Of a stretch of 64,000 nt of DNA, positions 35,173-47,934 are shown piece after piece. Origin of the DNA: Nissolia schottii (taxonomy: Eukaryota > Streptophyta > Magnoliopsida > Fabales > Fabaceae). The position numbers and the translations under genes are program-made. Position 1 is the first letter of the stretch, and every line of letters begins with the position of its first letter. The notes under the pieces were generated by a model. That model did not search any database and had not been told where the DNA came from. It saw only the letters and a list, made by a program, of their open reading frames with translations. The stretch covers positions 888,613 through 952,612 of the forward strand of contig QANU01031477.1 of NCBI GenBank assembly GCA_003254905.1, in the 5' to 3' direction.

Positions 35173-37457
35173 TTAAAATACATACGTTTTTAAACAAAGC
35201 GAACAAAAATCATAAATTAAAACTAATAAATCTAGTAAGGCTAAGGATGAGTATGTGGGTGGCGGCAGGTAAGTATGTGGGGGCGGTGGGTAAGGATATG
35301 AGGGGTAGGAATGTGATGGTGGTGGTGATGGGTAAGGGTAATGATATGGTGATGGTGGGTAAGGGTAAGGGTATGGTGGTGATGGGTAAGGATATGATGG
35401 TGGTGGGTAAGGGTAATTTGGTGGTGGAGGATATGGCTGAGTTGGTGGGTTGGCAGGATCAGCAGTAGGTGCTGAAGTGGACTCATGCAGAGTAGACTCA
35501 GACTCTTTAGCATTACGTACACGTCTTCGTCCATCAGCTAATCCAGTTCTTCTTCTACAACGTGGCCTCCGATCGCCTTGCTCATCGGCATCAGTCGGTG
35601 ATGGAATGGTAGTCGCAGAAGAAGGAGCTAACTGTTCCAACCCAATCCGGTTATGCTCCTGGATTGCTAATAGGATAGCCTCAGCTGACTCTCGAAGCTT
35701 GTCCATGGTAAATGAAGCAGAATGAGGATCCACAGTCCAAGACAGTTGCTGCTTCGCAATGTCACCCTGACAAATTGAAACACAAATAATTATCAGCAAT
35801 GGTGCACAATAAATGTTAAAAACAAATTTTTGACGTATAGCTTACCATAGCTCCCATAGGCGCCGAAGCTCGACCGATCCATCGTCTTGTGATTTTTTTG
35901 TACCATTGCATGTACTGTGAGCTTGCGGTAAGAGGCTCACACAATGGTGTTTGAGTGACAATCCGTGCGGCCCGATTATCCCAATAGCCAATATACTGTC
36001 TATGCACATCTGGCCAGTATTGATCGAACCTTCCAGCTAGGGTAATATTGTGCAGGTGATCGGGTTGATGGGGCCTACTTGGTATGGGCTGATCCATACC
36101 AAACTGGCGCATCACCCTATTGGGCTAGTGCCACTTTACAATGAAGAAGCAGACTAGAGGGACTACGTCCCGCCAATTGGTGTGCCCAGCCTTGCAGAAG
36201 TCTGGGAGCAGATCTAGGGTTTCTGCGATGTAGGGCTCCCACACAACCTAAAAATAAAGTCAACAAGTTTGTATGAACATTACAATCCAATGTTGAATAA
36301 ATAATATATATGAACAAATATATAATTACCTCATTTTTTTTCTCAAGTTATCAAAGAAATGACGATAGTAATGAAGAACATGAAGTGGCAAATCCCCAGA
36401 ACCTTATGAGCGTGCCACCTAGTTCAAATTTAAATACAAAACACACACGAATTAATCATATAATGCACATTAAAATATGGAAGCTAAAAGAATAAACAAA
36501 CAAATAAATAACACTTACGTGAATCCCAACGGGCGAAAAAGTGCACGATCAGCCTCATAGCACATCCAGATTGGCTCCTCGTCGTGGTCAGCTAGGGCAG
36601 GGGAAAGGCGAGGAAATCGATGCCACGCCCAATACTGGAGGATAGTGCAGGGACCTCCAATGTCGTGCACATCATAATTAGTCGCCTTGCACAACTCCCT
36701 ATACATAAACGTCCGTGCAGCCGATCCCTAGCTATATGTCCCAGGCTGCTCCAAGTCCTCTAGCAGTGGGAGGTACATAGAGTGGACCCATGACCCTGAA
36801 TGGTCAGGAAACAATGTGTCTCAGATGAAGTAAAGCAAGTATGCTCCTGCATACTGCATGACAAATACTAGGTCTGCATCATCGTCAGGCACACGGGAAA
36901 GTAGATTAGATAACCATGACAGGCGAATGCGTGATCCGGAGTACCCAGTCCGCTCTGGGGGCGAGCACCAAGCAGCTCCTCACAGTGATCCCCTAACTGT
37001 GAATCCTGGGAATGGCCAGTAACAGCATGTCCCTCAATGGGGAGACCAGATATGATGCCAACGTCCTCCAACGTCATCGTGCACTCCCCAACAGTCATGT
37101 GAAGGTATAGGTCTCAGGGCGCCATCTCTCCACCAATGCCGTCATCAAGTAGTGATCAATAGGGCAGTAACCCATGTGCACAACACCAAGAAATCCTGCC
37201 TGCTCTATGTAAGGAACTATGCACTGTGGGGGATCCCTATGCTTTTCTTCATGTTTTGTCACGTGCACCCTCCTAACACGCAAAATCCTATCATCAGCCT
37301 CGCTCCAAATATGCTCGGACACATGATAGGTCTGTAGCTCAAGCACAGATTTGTCCTGTGGACCAGGGGAATAACATGTGCCATAGTATGCCCTGTGAAA
37401 CAATTCAAAATAATCAACACAGATATAAACAAAACACAGCTTATAAATGTTCATCAA
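35173..37457 (-). pseudogene. Plant mobile domain (PMD) protein gene, decayed
   Basis: On the minus strand 37380-36870 encodes SVLELQ, HIWSEADDRILRVRR, LMTALVERWRPET and GECTMTLEDVGIISGLPIEG, the plant mobile domain of MAIN-like/phosphatase-7-like proteins. A one-base loss near 37101 breaks it between YTF and TVGECT. Later blocks follow: a segment at 36706-36515, MRQFGMDQPIP and a YIGYWDNRAAR run at 36115-35816, and after a probable intron a Pro/Tyr-rich tail (35480-35200). Several stops interrupt it (for example TAG near 36729). PMD proteins include host factors for silencing and many transposon-borne copies; their exact activity is not settled. Here it is the second gene of the MULE. Confidence 0.82.
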
Positions 37458-37679
37458 TTAATATGCATCAATTATCTCATTACTCGATTCAAAACAAAAC
37501 AGTGTAATAAACACAACAATAGTGTTGATCTAAGGTAACGTGAGCACAACTTATAAATGTTTATCAATGAATGTAACAAACAAATTAACTTGATGTACAA
37601 ACAATGACTATTGTGGCTTTACAACAATGACAACAACTTATAAGTGTTCATCAATAACAACAATAATGTAACAAACAAA

Positions 37680-40405
37680 TTAACTTGATGGTCCACCACC
37701 ATCATTCACAACAGCTTTACAACGACGACTATCGTGGTCAGTTCCTCTGCACCTTGAGCAGTGTTGGGATGGCCCTTGCTCAACCCAATCCATCTCATTC
37801 CGAATTCTACTAGCCTTAGGTCGTCCCTTTTCTCTGCGCAATCGAGGGTCAGGCACCAATGTCAGGTTAGGGGCTGGTGGCCACCATGGTTCATCCTTGA
37901 TTAGCTCCTATGGAGCTTCATATGCTCGAAGAACACTCTTACATTTATACACAGGATGCACATACTGGTGGGGATCAATCGCCATGGAAGAACATGCTGC
38001 CAATGCATGGGAGCAAGGAAAGTGCAATGCTTGGAACATCCCACAGTCACACCAACCCTCTGTCAGGCTTAAAGTATATTTTTCCCAATTTCTTGTGTTT
38101 GAGGGTTGAATGCCTTTTCAACAAGAAACTTAGTTGCTTGCCTATTGACCAAGGTGACGTGGTGGGAGCTTGCCTTGTTGATGCTTGGACCCCAAATTGC
38201 ATAAAAAGCATCCTTGTATTGTTGATTGTCAACATAAAGCTTCTTCTTGGCGTTGGCCCTTCTCTTGACAAAGTATTCTACCAATTTGAAATAAGTCATT
38301 TGAACCAAGGCTTTTATTGGTAGACGTCTGGCCCCCTTTAAGACTCCGTTGATACACTCTGACAGATTGGTTGTCATACGACCAAATCGTCGACTGCCAT
38401 CGTCATATGCTAAACTCCATTTTTCTTTGGGAATTCGATTAATCCAGTTGGATATTTCCTCTGATTCAGTGAATTTATCCAACTTCACATCAAATTTAGG
38501 CCGACAAGGTTCACGCGCCTACAAAAAATTACATCAATGTTATTACCTATGCGATTCCTCAATTTAGGGAAAGACGAAATAAAAGAAACTAGGCTATTAC
38601 CTATGCGCTTCAGAGAGTTCTCTAGGGACACATTGTGAAACTTGCTGTTGAAATTATTGGCAATGTGACATAGACAGTACACGTGATACCCATGAGGTGG
38701 TTGTCATCCTAGATGCACATTATCTACTGCTGTTATGATGCCTTTGTGCCGATCAGATATCAGACATATCCCTTGCTGTTGTGTGACATGTTGACGTAGA
38801 CAAGCTAAAAACCAACTCCATGCCTCTTTTGTTTCCCCCATCTATAATAGCAAATGCAAGGGGCAATGGTCTTCAGTTTTCGTCTTGTGTGGTTGGAATT
38901 TACAGTTTTTGTTTATATTTGTCATACAAATGAGCCCCATCAACCTGAATAAATGGCTTGCAAAACCGAAATCCAAGTACACATGGCTTGAAAGCCCAAA
39001 ACAAATGAACAAACTGGCGTTTAGAGGAATCAACACGGTTATGCACCACATAGTCATCGGTTTCCAACAAGACCACAGTGTCTGACATAAAATGTTTCAT
39101 AGCCTCTAACCATCTAGGCAACCTCTCGTATGATTCCTCCCAATCACCAAATATCTCAATGCATGCTCGTTGTTTCGCCAACCAAGCCTTCCGATAGGAC
39201 AAATTGTAACCAAATATGTTCTTGATCCTCTCAAGTATCATGCATATCTCAACATCAGGCCTTGTTCTAACCATGCCTTGTATATACTTCTGGACCAACA
39301 CAGACCGCAACTTCTTATAATCTTGTGTCATAAAAATGTTTACACAGGTATGCGGCCCACTGTACTGAGAGATCTTCCACTGATTACATCTCTTACTGTT
39401 AATTACTCTGACTCTCCAATTGCAAGAAGCCCCAAATTGAGAACACTTAGCGGTTAGTCTTTGTGTATCAGAGTGATCAACCTTATAATCTCGATGTCTT
39501 TTGATAGAATAATGATCTAAAGCTGATTTGGCCGCATCTTTTGTTGGAAATTGCAATCCAACAAACAGTTCTCCTTGTGAATTCCATGCATCATACTCAG
39601 CAGGGTTGAAGCTATCAGACGGTCCAGCAAATGCTTCCCAATTAATCTCTGAAAATTAAGGACAAGGAGGCCTAAACACATTTTTAAGAGTAACACTAGC
39701 TGGATGAACATTGCTAGCGCACACACCAATTGGAGGGTCAGGGGTAGGAACTGACCGAATCAGAGAAACTTGATGCACATTAACATATGCATCAACCTCA
39801 TCTTCCGAATCCATACTTATATCATCATCATGATCATCTGCAGTAGAATGTAAATACTCTTCATCCTCACTTGTATCAGACAACACTTATCTCATATTGG
39901 GTGAAGTTGTAAGTAGGGAATGGAAGGTGTCAGGGTTTTGGGATGGGATCATATCTTCAAACATGGGGGTAGAACACCTCATTGACTATTGCGTCCATAT
40001 AGGATTTGAAGGATCATTCTCAATATGCACATGACTACTCTCTCCTTCCCTTGTCTCTATTTCGACAAAAACATCCATAAACTCATCTGGACCAAATTCA
40101 AAAACATCTATCATGCAGTCAATATCATCATCATCAACCATGTCACAACCATAATATTTCGCCTCCGCACCCGACCCTTGCATTAGCCGATAAACCATTA
40201 TTGATACAACTTGATTCTGTTCCAACCTTAATTTCAAAAGTACTTTCCTCTTCAAATCTTCTATACGCATGCCCCTCTTAATCATAACAGACTTTGGCAT
40301 AGGCCCATCATACATCAACCCACGTTCACCTTCGTACATTCTCCTATTAGAATGAACAAACGCAACAAGAGGTTTTCCCATTTTGTAATTCTGTTTACAA
40401 CACAT
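37680..40405 (-). pseudogene. MURA/MuDR-type transposase gene, decayed
   Basis: The product would start near 40405 (or at MGKPLVAF, 40378) with the N-terminal region of plant MULE transposases. The MuDR DNA-binding region follows (FPTKDAAKSALDHYSIK, CNWRVRV), then the DDE transposase core with FIQVDGAHLYDKYK and LISDRHKGI. A SWIM zinc finger is at about 38060-37970 (CDCGMFQALHFPCSHALAAC) and a terminal zinc knuckle CSRCRGTDHDSRRC near 37740. Damage: in-frame stops at 39986-39988, near 39892 and near 39660; a frameshift near 38845 before W-S-W-F-L; another near 38080 ahead of the SWIM finger; and a stop near 37910. An intron probably lies at about 38520-38610. The gene is not expected to be active. 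Confidence 0.9.
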
Positions 40406-40846
40406 TACCCATCAAACATACATATAGCAGCAATCTATCTATTTCATAAATCTATACAACATACAACAATAACAATCTATACAACAGCATCGACATACAA
40501 ATTATATTACACTACGCACTAATGTATCATGGTTGTAAAATAGACAACATACAATATTATATTACTCTATACAATAATCTACTACAAATTTCTTAGCAAA
40601 CTAATCAATTAAACATTTACATACTCAATTTCAAAAAATTATTAATTGAACTACTAGAACTAATAAATTTTCATAAATTAAAACTTACAAGACTGACGTA
40701 CAAATCGAACTTGAGAGCGGTCGAGCAGGTAGCTCTGGAATTCTAGAGAGATAAAATTTCTAGATAGATAGTGAAATTTAGGAAAATGAGAGGAGTGTTG
40801 CAGAATGGAGAGGGAAGGAATGATTTGTAGGCTGCGGGGTCTTGGA

Positions 40847-41118
40847 TTCGCTAACACGGTTGGAGAATTTACATTGAATTCGCCTACCGCGTTGGCGAAT
40901 TTAGTTAAAATTATGCATTTTTGGTTTGTACTGAATTCGCCAGTCGTGTTAGCGAATTTACACTGAATTCGCCTACCGTGTTGGCGAATCTGACGTGGCC
41001 CTCCACGCAGTCCGCGGAATCCACGTCAGTACAAACAGTGGTAGTTTAGTAAAATATTTTGAAACATGGGTATTTTGATAATTAGTGTCGCTAGTAGGGG
41101 CACAAGAGTAAAAAACTC
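40847..41118. repeat. MULE terminal inverted repeat, right
   Basis: It contains four 21-bp palindrome blocks: 40847-40867, 40879-40899, 40936-40956 and 40968-40988. The outermost 130 bp align without large gaps to the left end, including GGAGGGCCACGTCAGATTCG. Confidence 0.9.
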
Positions 41119-41127
41119 TGCAAAGCT

Positions 41128-44100
41128 CAGTTAATCACTCTAAAAAAACCTTTTATGAAAGACTTTTCACAATTATTCTAGAGACCTATCTTTGCTAAAA
41201 GGACAAATGGTAAAAAATAAACTTGTGAGCATTCTCTTGGTCTCCAAAACATTTTGCATAACCTTCCACTTTTTGTCGTTGTCATCAAAACATATGTACA
41301 AGCTTAAGTTCATGAATAACACATTACAAAACAAAGAAATCAACGTTACATGACAAAAAAATAAACATTGTCACCGAAGAGTTTTTGCATATTTATGCAC
41401 ATGTGAGTTTAATAGTTATAATGTTTTTTTTTTTTGGAGTAGTTATTAACTGACTGTTTTTTTGACGTAGAAATATCTTTTTTGTAAGTTTAAAAATACG
41501 ACCATGGCAAGTTTGGGTTCGGTTAAACTCTGATCCTACTCATTATTTGTACACCCTGCAACCAAACAGTGCATGCATCCTTTAATCATTAACCGGATTA
41601 GTAAGTTTGTTTAAACTTAATAAAAAATGTATATTTTTATGTTATATTTGTTTAAATTATTGTTTTTGAATTTTTGAAACCAATATTATATAACTTTTGA
41701 AATTTAATTTGAAACAAAAGGTTTAATTATCTATTATTTCTTACATAATTTTTAATTGAGAAGATACTTTTCTCTTAAAATAGCACTTGGACAAAAGATC
41801 GAACTGGGAACAACACAATGATTTTGTATCTGGAATTCTGATTAAAATTCTACATGTTTGGTTTTATTTTATTTTTTGAAAGTTTCAAGCGTGTGAAATA
41901 ACACAGTCCCTTTGCAATTCAAATCTGACTTGGGTATCTTTTCCACCGAAGTGATGCTAGATACGTATTGGATATGAATTAATCATGGCCGCGAAAAGGT
42001 ATTCTATTTTATTTGCTCATGATGATATTTCTCCACCACCTCATAAAAGCCACATTATAAAAAAAAATGTCAATTTTTCTTTCCTATTTTGAGCTATCTT
42101 GTACAAACATATTTCGTCGAATATAATTATCATAAAATTAAAATCTTAGGGATCTTAGAAAGAGGCTTAATTATATATTTTTTTGGGGGTGATAATACGA
42201 CAATAGAGTTAACCCCTAACGTAAGAAAATCTCAAACAAGAGCCCACTGGATATTGTCCCTTTTAAATTTTGTCTCGGTGACCTTTTTTTCAAAAAAAGA
42301 TATTAATAAGGCTTAATCGTATATTGTTTAGTTTTAGTAGATAATTTTTTTGTCCCCGATTACTTGTTTGCCCATTCATATTTGAGTCTATATATTTAAG
42401 TTTTTATTCAAATATCGAAAAAAAAAAATCCTAAACAAGGTGGCCTCCCAATATCACAAGAGAAGGAAAAAAATTTATGCAAGCACAATTTTAATAATAC
42501 ATTTTTAGACATATAAAAAAATGACAATATTCTCACATGCGTAAATATATCTTCAATAAAATTTGTGAGATTTACTTTTTTTTTTTTAAGAGTTTAACAA
42601 TGAGTTATTAAAATTATCCTCACTTACAAAAACTCATCTCTCCAGAGGAGAGCGAAGAAAAATGAGAGGAGCATACATTGATTAGAGTTGTTAATTAGAA
42701 AAGTGAAAGTGTCGCTTCCACGTGTTTGAGGGTAGTTTGGGGAATCCAAGATGCAAGGAAGATACTTATTACGTTACCCACGATATTTTCCTATGGATTT
42801 TGAACAACAACATTAGTATTACGCAGCCAATTTGAATTGTAAAATTCTGAAGAGCCAAAAGGGTTTTTTATTAATCTCGCTGCGATGCTTGAGGCGAGTC
42901 GTTAGTTTTAAACTAAGATAGTTAATTAAGTCCATCCAAGATTCCCATAAGCAAGCAAATCGTATAAAATAAAATCTTAATGAAAGCGCATAGATATAAT
43001 TTAAATACTAAGCTAGTGGACAAGCAATGGTAAAAAAGAGCTCAAAAGATCGTTAAGGAAAAGGATAGCTGAATAATTCAATTCAATTCAAGCTAGGTAG
43101 CTAGTTTTGAGGGGGGGAATTAAAAGAAAGGGTGAGAGCATAGAAATATAAATTAAGAGGGCCAAATTTTGCAAGTGGGAAGTGGCGCATCGTGGCTCCC
43201 AACAGCCAAGGAACCCCAAAACATGGGGCTACTTTACGTACCAAACCAAGAGAAGAAAGATAAATGGGTCACGCTTTGGAACGTGGGGTTAATGTTTTGT
43301 TTGTTTTTTTCCGTTTTTTTTTTTTCTGTATATATCTCTTAAGGTGTTTTTTTTATAAAAAAAATATACATATGTCTCTTAAGTTTTAGAATTGATATAT
43401 AGTAATAATTACTGTATAAATAAATGTTAATTTTAATTAGGTAAATGTTTAATGTGGTGATAAATAATAATTGATGTATATTATTAGTGACGAAAATATA
43501 TAAATTGGTTACTTATATAATTAATTTTTATCCTTAGGTCAATACTTTTCTTAGAGTACTCTATTTTTTCATAAACTAGCTAAAAAAAATCATGTAAGAG
43601 ACTAATCTTTTAGAATAGTGTCAAACATTAAAAAGAGATTCCTCTAAACGATATATTTTTCATACACATTACTCATAAAATCGAACCTAAGATCACATGT
43701 TCAAGAGACTCGAGTCACCTTTACTTAGACCAATAACTCATTTGTTATACTTTTTGATGTTCAATTACCAAATATTGCTCTCTTCTTTTTTAATTAGGTG
43801 TTTACGTTTGGATCATCGCCTTATTTATAAGGTAACTTTAAATTTTGTGGCAACACTCGCCTTTGAATAGGTTTACAATATGCGAATGAATTAATCACTA
43901 CTTTTGTTAGTAGATGTTTTGGGAGACCAAAAAATGAAAAAATAAAAATTACAAGATAATTATATGAAAAATTAGAAGATAATTTAGAGGGGGCGAAAAT
44001 GAAGAAAAAGAAGGGGGCGCAGTTACAAACTAGGGGCGGCTACTTGGTGACAGAGAGGTTGGCTCTTAGGTGAAGGCTGGAGTCACCCTCCCTTTCTTTC

Positions 44101-45506
44101 TTTGTGTTCTGTGGTGCCTCGCTCTTTTGTGTCTCTCTGTCTCCCACTCTCACATCTTAGCCACAGATAAAAATAAAAAATTAAAGACCCATCTTTTTTT
44201 TCATTCTTAGTAATTACTAAATTTAATTGGATATATAACAGTTATTCTTATGAACTAAAATCACATACATTCCAAACAAAAATTGTGCTCCTCACAATGT
44301 GGCTGGATCTGAATAAACCTGCCCAAAGAGGGTCAACAAATTAATATAAAATCTAAAATGTATGGTGACAACTGACAATGGGAAAAAAGATTCGCAATTT
44401 TAGATTCCAGCTTGTGATGGATCCATTTTTTCCTCTCTCAGTCTTTTTGGGCCTTTCACTCTCACAATCACAACATACCATCGTACCACATTAACCACAT
44501 CTAATGTTTGGTGTCTGATTTTTATTTTTCTTGTTCTCTTAAACTTCTTTTTCCATCCACATGTTCATCTGCCAGACCCACGTGATGGCTGTGCGTTGCA
44601 CCATTGTCTGAATTGGAGATAATAAGATAGACTATTACAGTAGGAAAGGAATCATCAACTCCTTATTACACAGGATAACAAGATTTGTCTACCTTAGTTT
44701 TGATATTTTGTTGTTACGTGCGAGATTTTTATAGTAATGAATGTGAAATCTGCCACTATTACTAATTGATGTGGTAATATATTACGGGCAGACGGCGTAA
44801 AAGTCAGTACTTCAAAATTAATCTCGAATTTGATGGTTGTCCAAAATATATTTTGTTGCCTAATAGTAGTAGTATTGTTGAAAACAGACACTAATTAAGA
44901 TTTCAGAATATCATTCATATGATTTTTCTCACTTTCAAGAGATTGCTTTTGATTACGTTTTGGAAAAAAGGTTCACAGAGCATGCATGCACCATTTGATT
45001 CCTCAGACATGTCCATGATTATTTAGTAAACCAAAAAGAAACACCGGTTGTCCCTACTCCTTTTTTTCTTTTTCCTTTTTGTTTTCTCAAATATCTCTTG
45101 AGCACAAGTGTGCCAAGGAAACTAAAGAAAAGTTTAATACATGAATTTTCCCTTTTGAAATCTTGGAGTTCCACTTTCATGCAAAGGCTTTTTCATCTGG
45201 TGTGAAAAGAGAAACACGCAAAATAAAAGACAAATTAGAGTTTGAGCAACTTGATCCACACGTCAATGTCTCAAGTCACACAAATGATATGTTCTCCTCA
45301 TCAAGTGCATGTTTTCTTATGAAATGAAAAAAATAAATGTCCTTTTCTCTAGCTGTGTCCTCAGAACTAGCAACTTGATTATTAATTGACATAAAAACAT
45401 ATTATAGTGCTAAATTACTTTCCCTGTTGATATCGTTACAGCTTAATATATTGCATATCACACATTCCCACTAGTCCTTTTGGATGTTGACATTCATTGT
45501 AAAAAT
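41128..45506. other. Intergenic, AT-rich, no gene seen
   Basis: This runs from the right duplication of the MULE to the SINE. Open frames here are short and without motifs. GC-richer patches occur near 43190-43260 and 44030-44150, but no exon can be supported in them. Confidence 0.55.
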
Positions 45507-45517
45507 ATCTCTACCAA

Positions 45518-45625
45518 ACCAACGGGGATTGGTCTAAGTGGTAAGCGGTTTGGTATCGCTTAAGCAAGGTTCCGAGTTTGAGACCTTGTGTACGCTGTTA
45601 TACCGGACAGAAAACCTAAAAAAAA
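45518..45625 (+). mobile_element. tRNA-derived SINE
   Basis: A 108-bp element is flanked by a perfect 11-bp duplication ATCTCTACCAA (45507-45517 and 45626-45636) and ends in an A tail. It starts GGGGATTGGTCTAAGTGGTA, a box A-like promoter, and has a box B-like GGTTCCGAGTTTGAGACC downstream. These are the internal RNA polymerase III promoters inherited from a tRNA. Confidence 0.85.
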
Positions 45626-45636
45626 ATCTCTACCAA

Positions 45637-47090
45637 GCATGGATTTTTTTTTTCCTTTAACAAAGAAAGAAAAGAAAACAAGTTTTGATTTTTTTTTTTA
45701 TTGGGGTCAATGAAAATGACTGTTGAGAAGTGTTTCTTTTTATATTATATGGATGGATATGTGTTTTTATTTTGTTGTAAGGAACGTTTTAGAATGGCCT
45801 AATGGGCTTGCTTTGAAAGGATCTTCCATCTTACTAATGGGTTTTTGGATTTAATGTATTACTATAGATTACCAATACGATCCAATTGATACAAAACAGT
45901 TATCAGAATCTGGGCCTATCACTAGCCTAAGTTTCAACCAATAATAAATTTAGGCCGTAGCCCATTTGATATTGGCAAAAACCTAATATGAGCTATATGT
46001 TGACCCAAAAATACCTATAATGGACTAACAAAGCAAAAAATGTATTTAGGCCTATATTTGGGCTAATACTAAAAAAAGGCAAAAGAAAGAGAGAAAAGAA
46101 GGGCTCGAACAAAAAGGAACATCTGTGTCCTTGTTTGCTAACTTAACCCACAAAAGTCACAATCTCGACTTATATAGTAACAACGTTTCGACCAAAACCG
46201 AAAAAGTAACAACTTAAACAAATTCCAAAATCCATTGTTGCTAAGATCTTAACTCATACGACCAATAAAATAAATGATCTCTTCAATCTTGAGCCAAGTT
46301 GTCAAAATCGAGACATTTCGTAAGAATAAAATAAAAATATAAAATGTTAAATCACAATAGAATTTAAATAGTAAGATTATTCAATAATAATAATGAAATT
46401 GATTGATCTATTCAAACTGATAAGACCTTTAAAATTTTAAAATTTAAATCAAGATATTAATAATCTTAAAGTTAGTGAGGATAGGGAGAAGATGAGTTCT
46501 TTGGTCCCTAGACATTATACCTTTCGGCTTAAAAAATTTGAAAAAACCCTAAATAACTATATAATTTGGGGATTCGAGTTTTGAAAATAAAAACAAGATA
46601 AACTATGTAACAAAATATAAATTAAGATATTATTGTAATCATTCTTAAGATTTTTTTTATAACTTTTAAGTTAACTAAATTATTTTTTTTTTAAAGTGGG
46701 AGGATGTGTTGCCCTTAGGAGCACCAAAGAATCCACATAAAAAAAAATTATCAAGTGTGTTTGATTTTAGTTTTCATTTTAAAAACTTTCTATTTTAAGA
46801 TTATAAAATTCAGTTTTTTATTTTTCATTTACAATTTTGAACAAAAATTCTGAGAATGAAAATTAAAAATGAAACCTGAAACCAAACATGGCAAAACAAT
46901 GAATGAATGAATGAATGAGATGTGCATTTACATATACAAATACAAATCAGTACCAATAACACAATTTTTTACAGCAGCGGAAACAGACATGCTCTGAACA
47001 CAACAGAACTCGCTCGCATTAAAATCATTTCGATCTCTCTTCATTTGTGATCGCTTCTTCGAAAATTAAAAGAGAGAACTTTCTAATTCA
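45637..47090. other. Intergenic, no gene seen; probable promoter of the unknown gene
   Basis: AT-rich sequence. An imperfect palindrome at about 46775-46890 (GTGTTTGATTTTAG... to ...AAACCAAACATGG) resembles a degraded MITE. An (AATG)n run lies at 46898-46918. The last 100 bp form the probable leader of the gene at 47091. Confidence 0.5.
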
Positions 47091-47934
47091 ATGTCTCAAC
47101 ATCACACACACAAATCCGATCAAAAAGAAATGGTGAATGATAAGAAGAAACAGAGTGAGAGCATCATCCAAGACCGGAAGACCAACAACACAAACGGAGT
47201 TGTGATCACAGTGTACGAGGAATCCGTGATACATCGATCAAGGAAATCAACGAAGCCACGCACACATTTCACAAGGCCAAGAGCAGCAGCAGCAGCAACA
47301 CGGGGCTATGATCGTAAATCTCAGCTTCTTGTTCATTCTCGGCAGCTCAGAAACTATGCAGCAGCCTCCCAAAAGGTTCCATTGCCCACCATTCAGTCAC
47401 AAACTAAAAGCAAGGTGAGGTTTTTCTTTCTTTCTTTAAGAGACCTGTTCAAATTCCATTAACCACATCTATTATTTGTGGTACGCGAATACAAATAACA
47501 TTTCTTAATACGAAATATGAAAAGGAGCCATAATGTTAGAATTTTTGCCAGTATAGAAGAAGGGATTTTGGTTAACGAAGCCGCTTCAAATTTGGTCGTG
47601 CTCGCCGTCAAGATACATGCCTCTAGGCCTACGACCCTTCATCGGCAGCAGGTGCAGATATGAACGAGTGGAATCATCAAAAGTGAGCAAAGAAATAAAC
47701 CGTTCCAAGAACAGAAAGGCCAGTGGAAAAGCGTATCCCATATTTTTGGTAATTTGTTTAAACTCGTTTATTGTACTTCTTTATGATTATGATGATTTCT
47801 GATACGTCTTATGTGCTCTGATTAGAATTTCAAGTCCTTTGATTCGTTTTTATTGTGTGTGCGCGCTTTTTTGTTTTTACTTGCAGAGTAAAGTGAAGAA
47901 GATGTTGAAAGAGCTATCATGCAAAGATATCTAG
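47091..47934 (+). CDS. Small basic protein of unknown function
   Basis: Three exons on the plus strand, 47091-47414, 47557-47748 and 47887-47934, join in phase 0 at GT/AG sites and give about 187 aa ending CKDI. I do not recognise the family. The N terminus is polar and His/Lys-rich; the middle of exon 1 has an RPRAAAAATRGYDRKS stretch. Exon 2 carries a compact GFWLTKPLQIWSCSPSRYMP block and PLGLRPFIGSRCRYER, which looks like a conserved core. No signal peptide or membrane span is visible. The even frame across both introns is the main evidence that it is a real gene. Splice choice is by eye; readthrough of intron 1 would stop at 47462. Confidence 0.7.

Larger units (their letters stand above)
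34544..41118 (-). mobile_element. Mutator-like element (MULE) with transposase and PMD genes
   Basis: A complete element of 6575 bp is flanked by a perfect 9-bp duplication TGCAAAGCT (34535-34543 and 41119-41127), the Mutator hallmark. Both ends start GAGTTTTTTACTC and form inverted repeats of about 250-270 bp. Both internal genes read on the minus strand: first a MURA-type transposase (40405-37680), then a plant mobile domain protein (37457-35173). Both are interrupted by stops and frameshifts, so this copy should not make its own transposase. It could still be mobilised by an intact relative. The clean duplication and the similar ends show that it arrived by transposition. Confidence 0.93.

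Noticed and set aside
45530-45600. Functional tRNA gene
   Set aside because: Box A and box B are present, but no cloverleaf or acceptor stem can be drawn, and the A tail and target duplication show a SINE.
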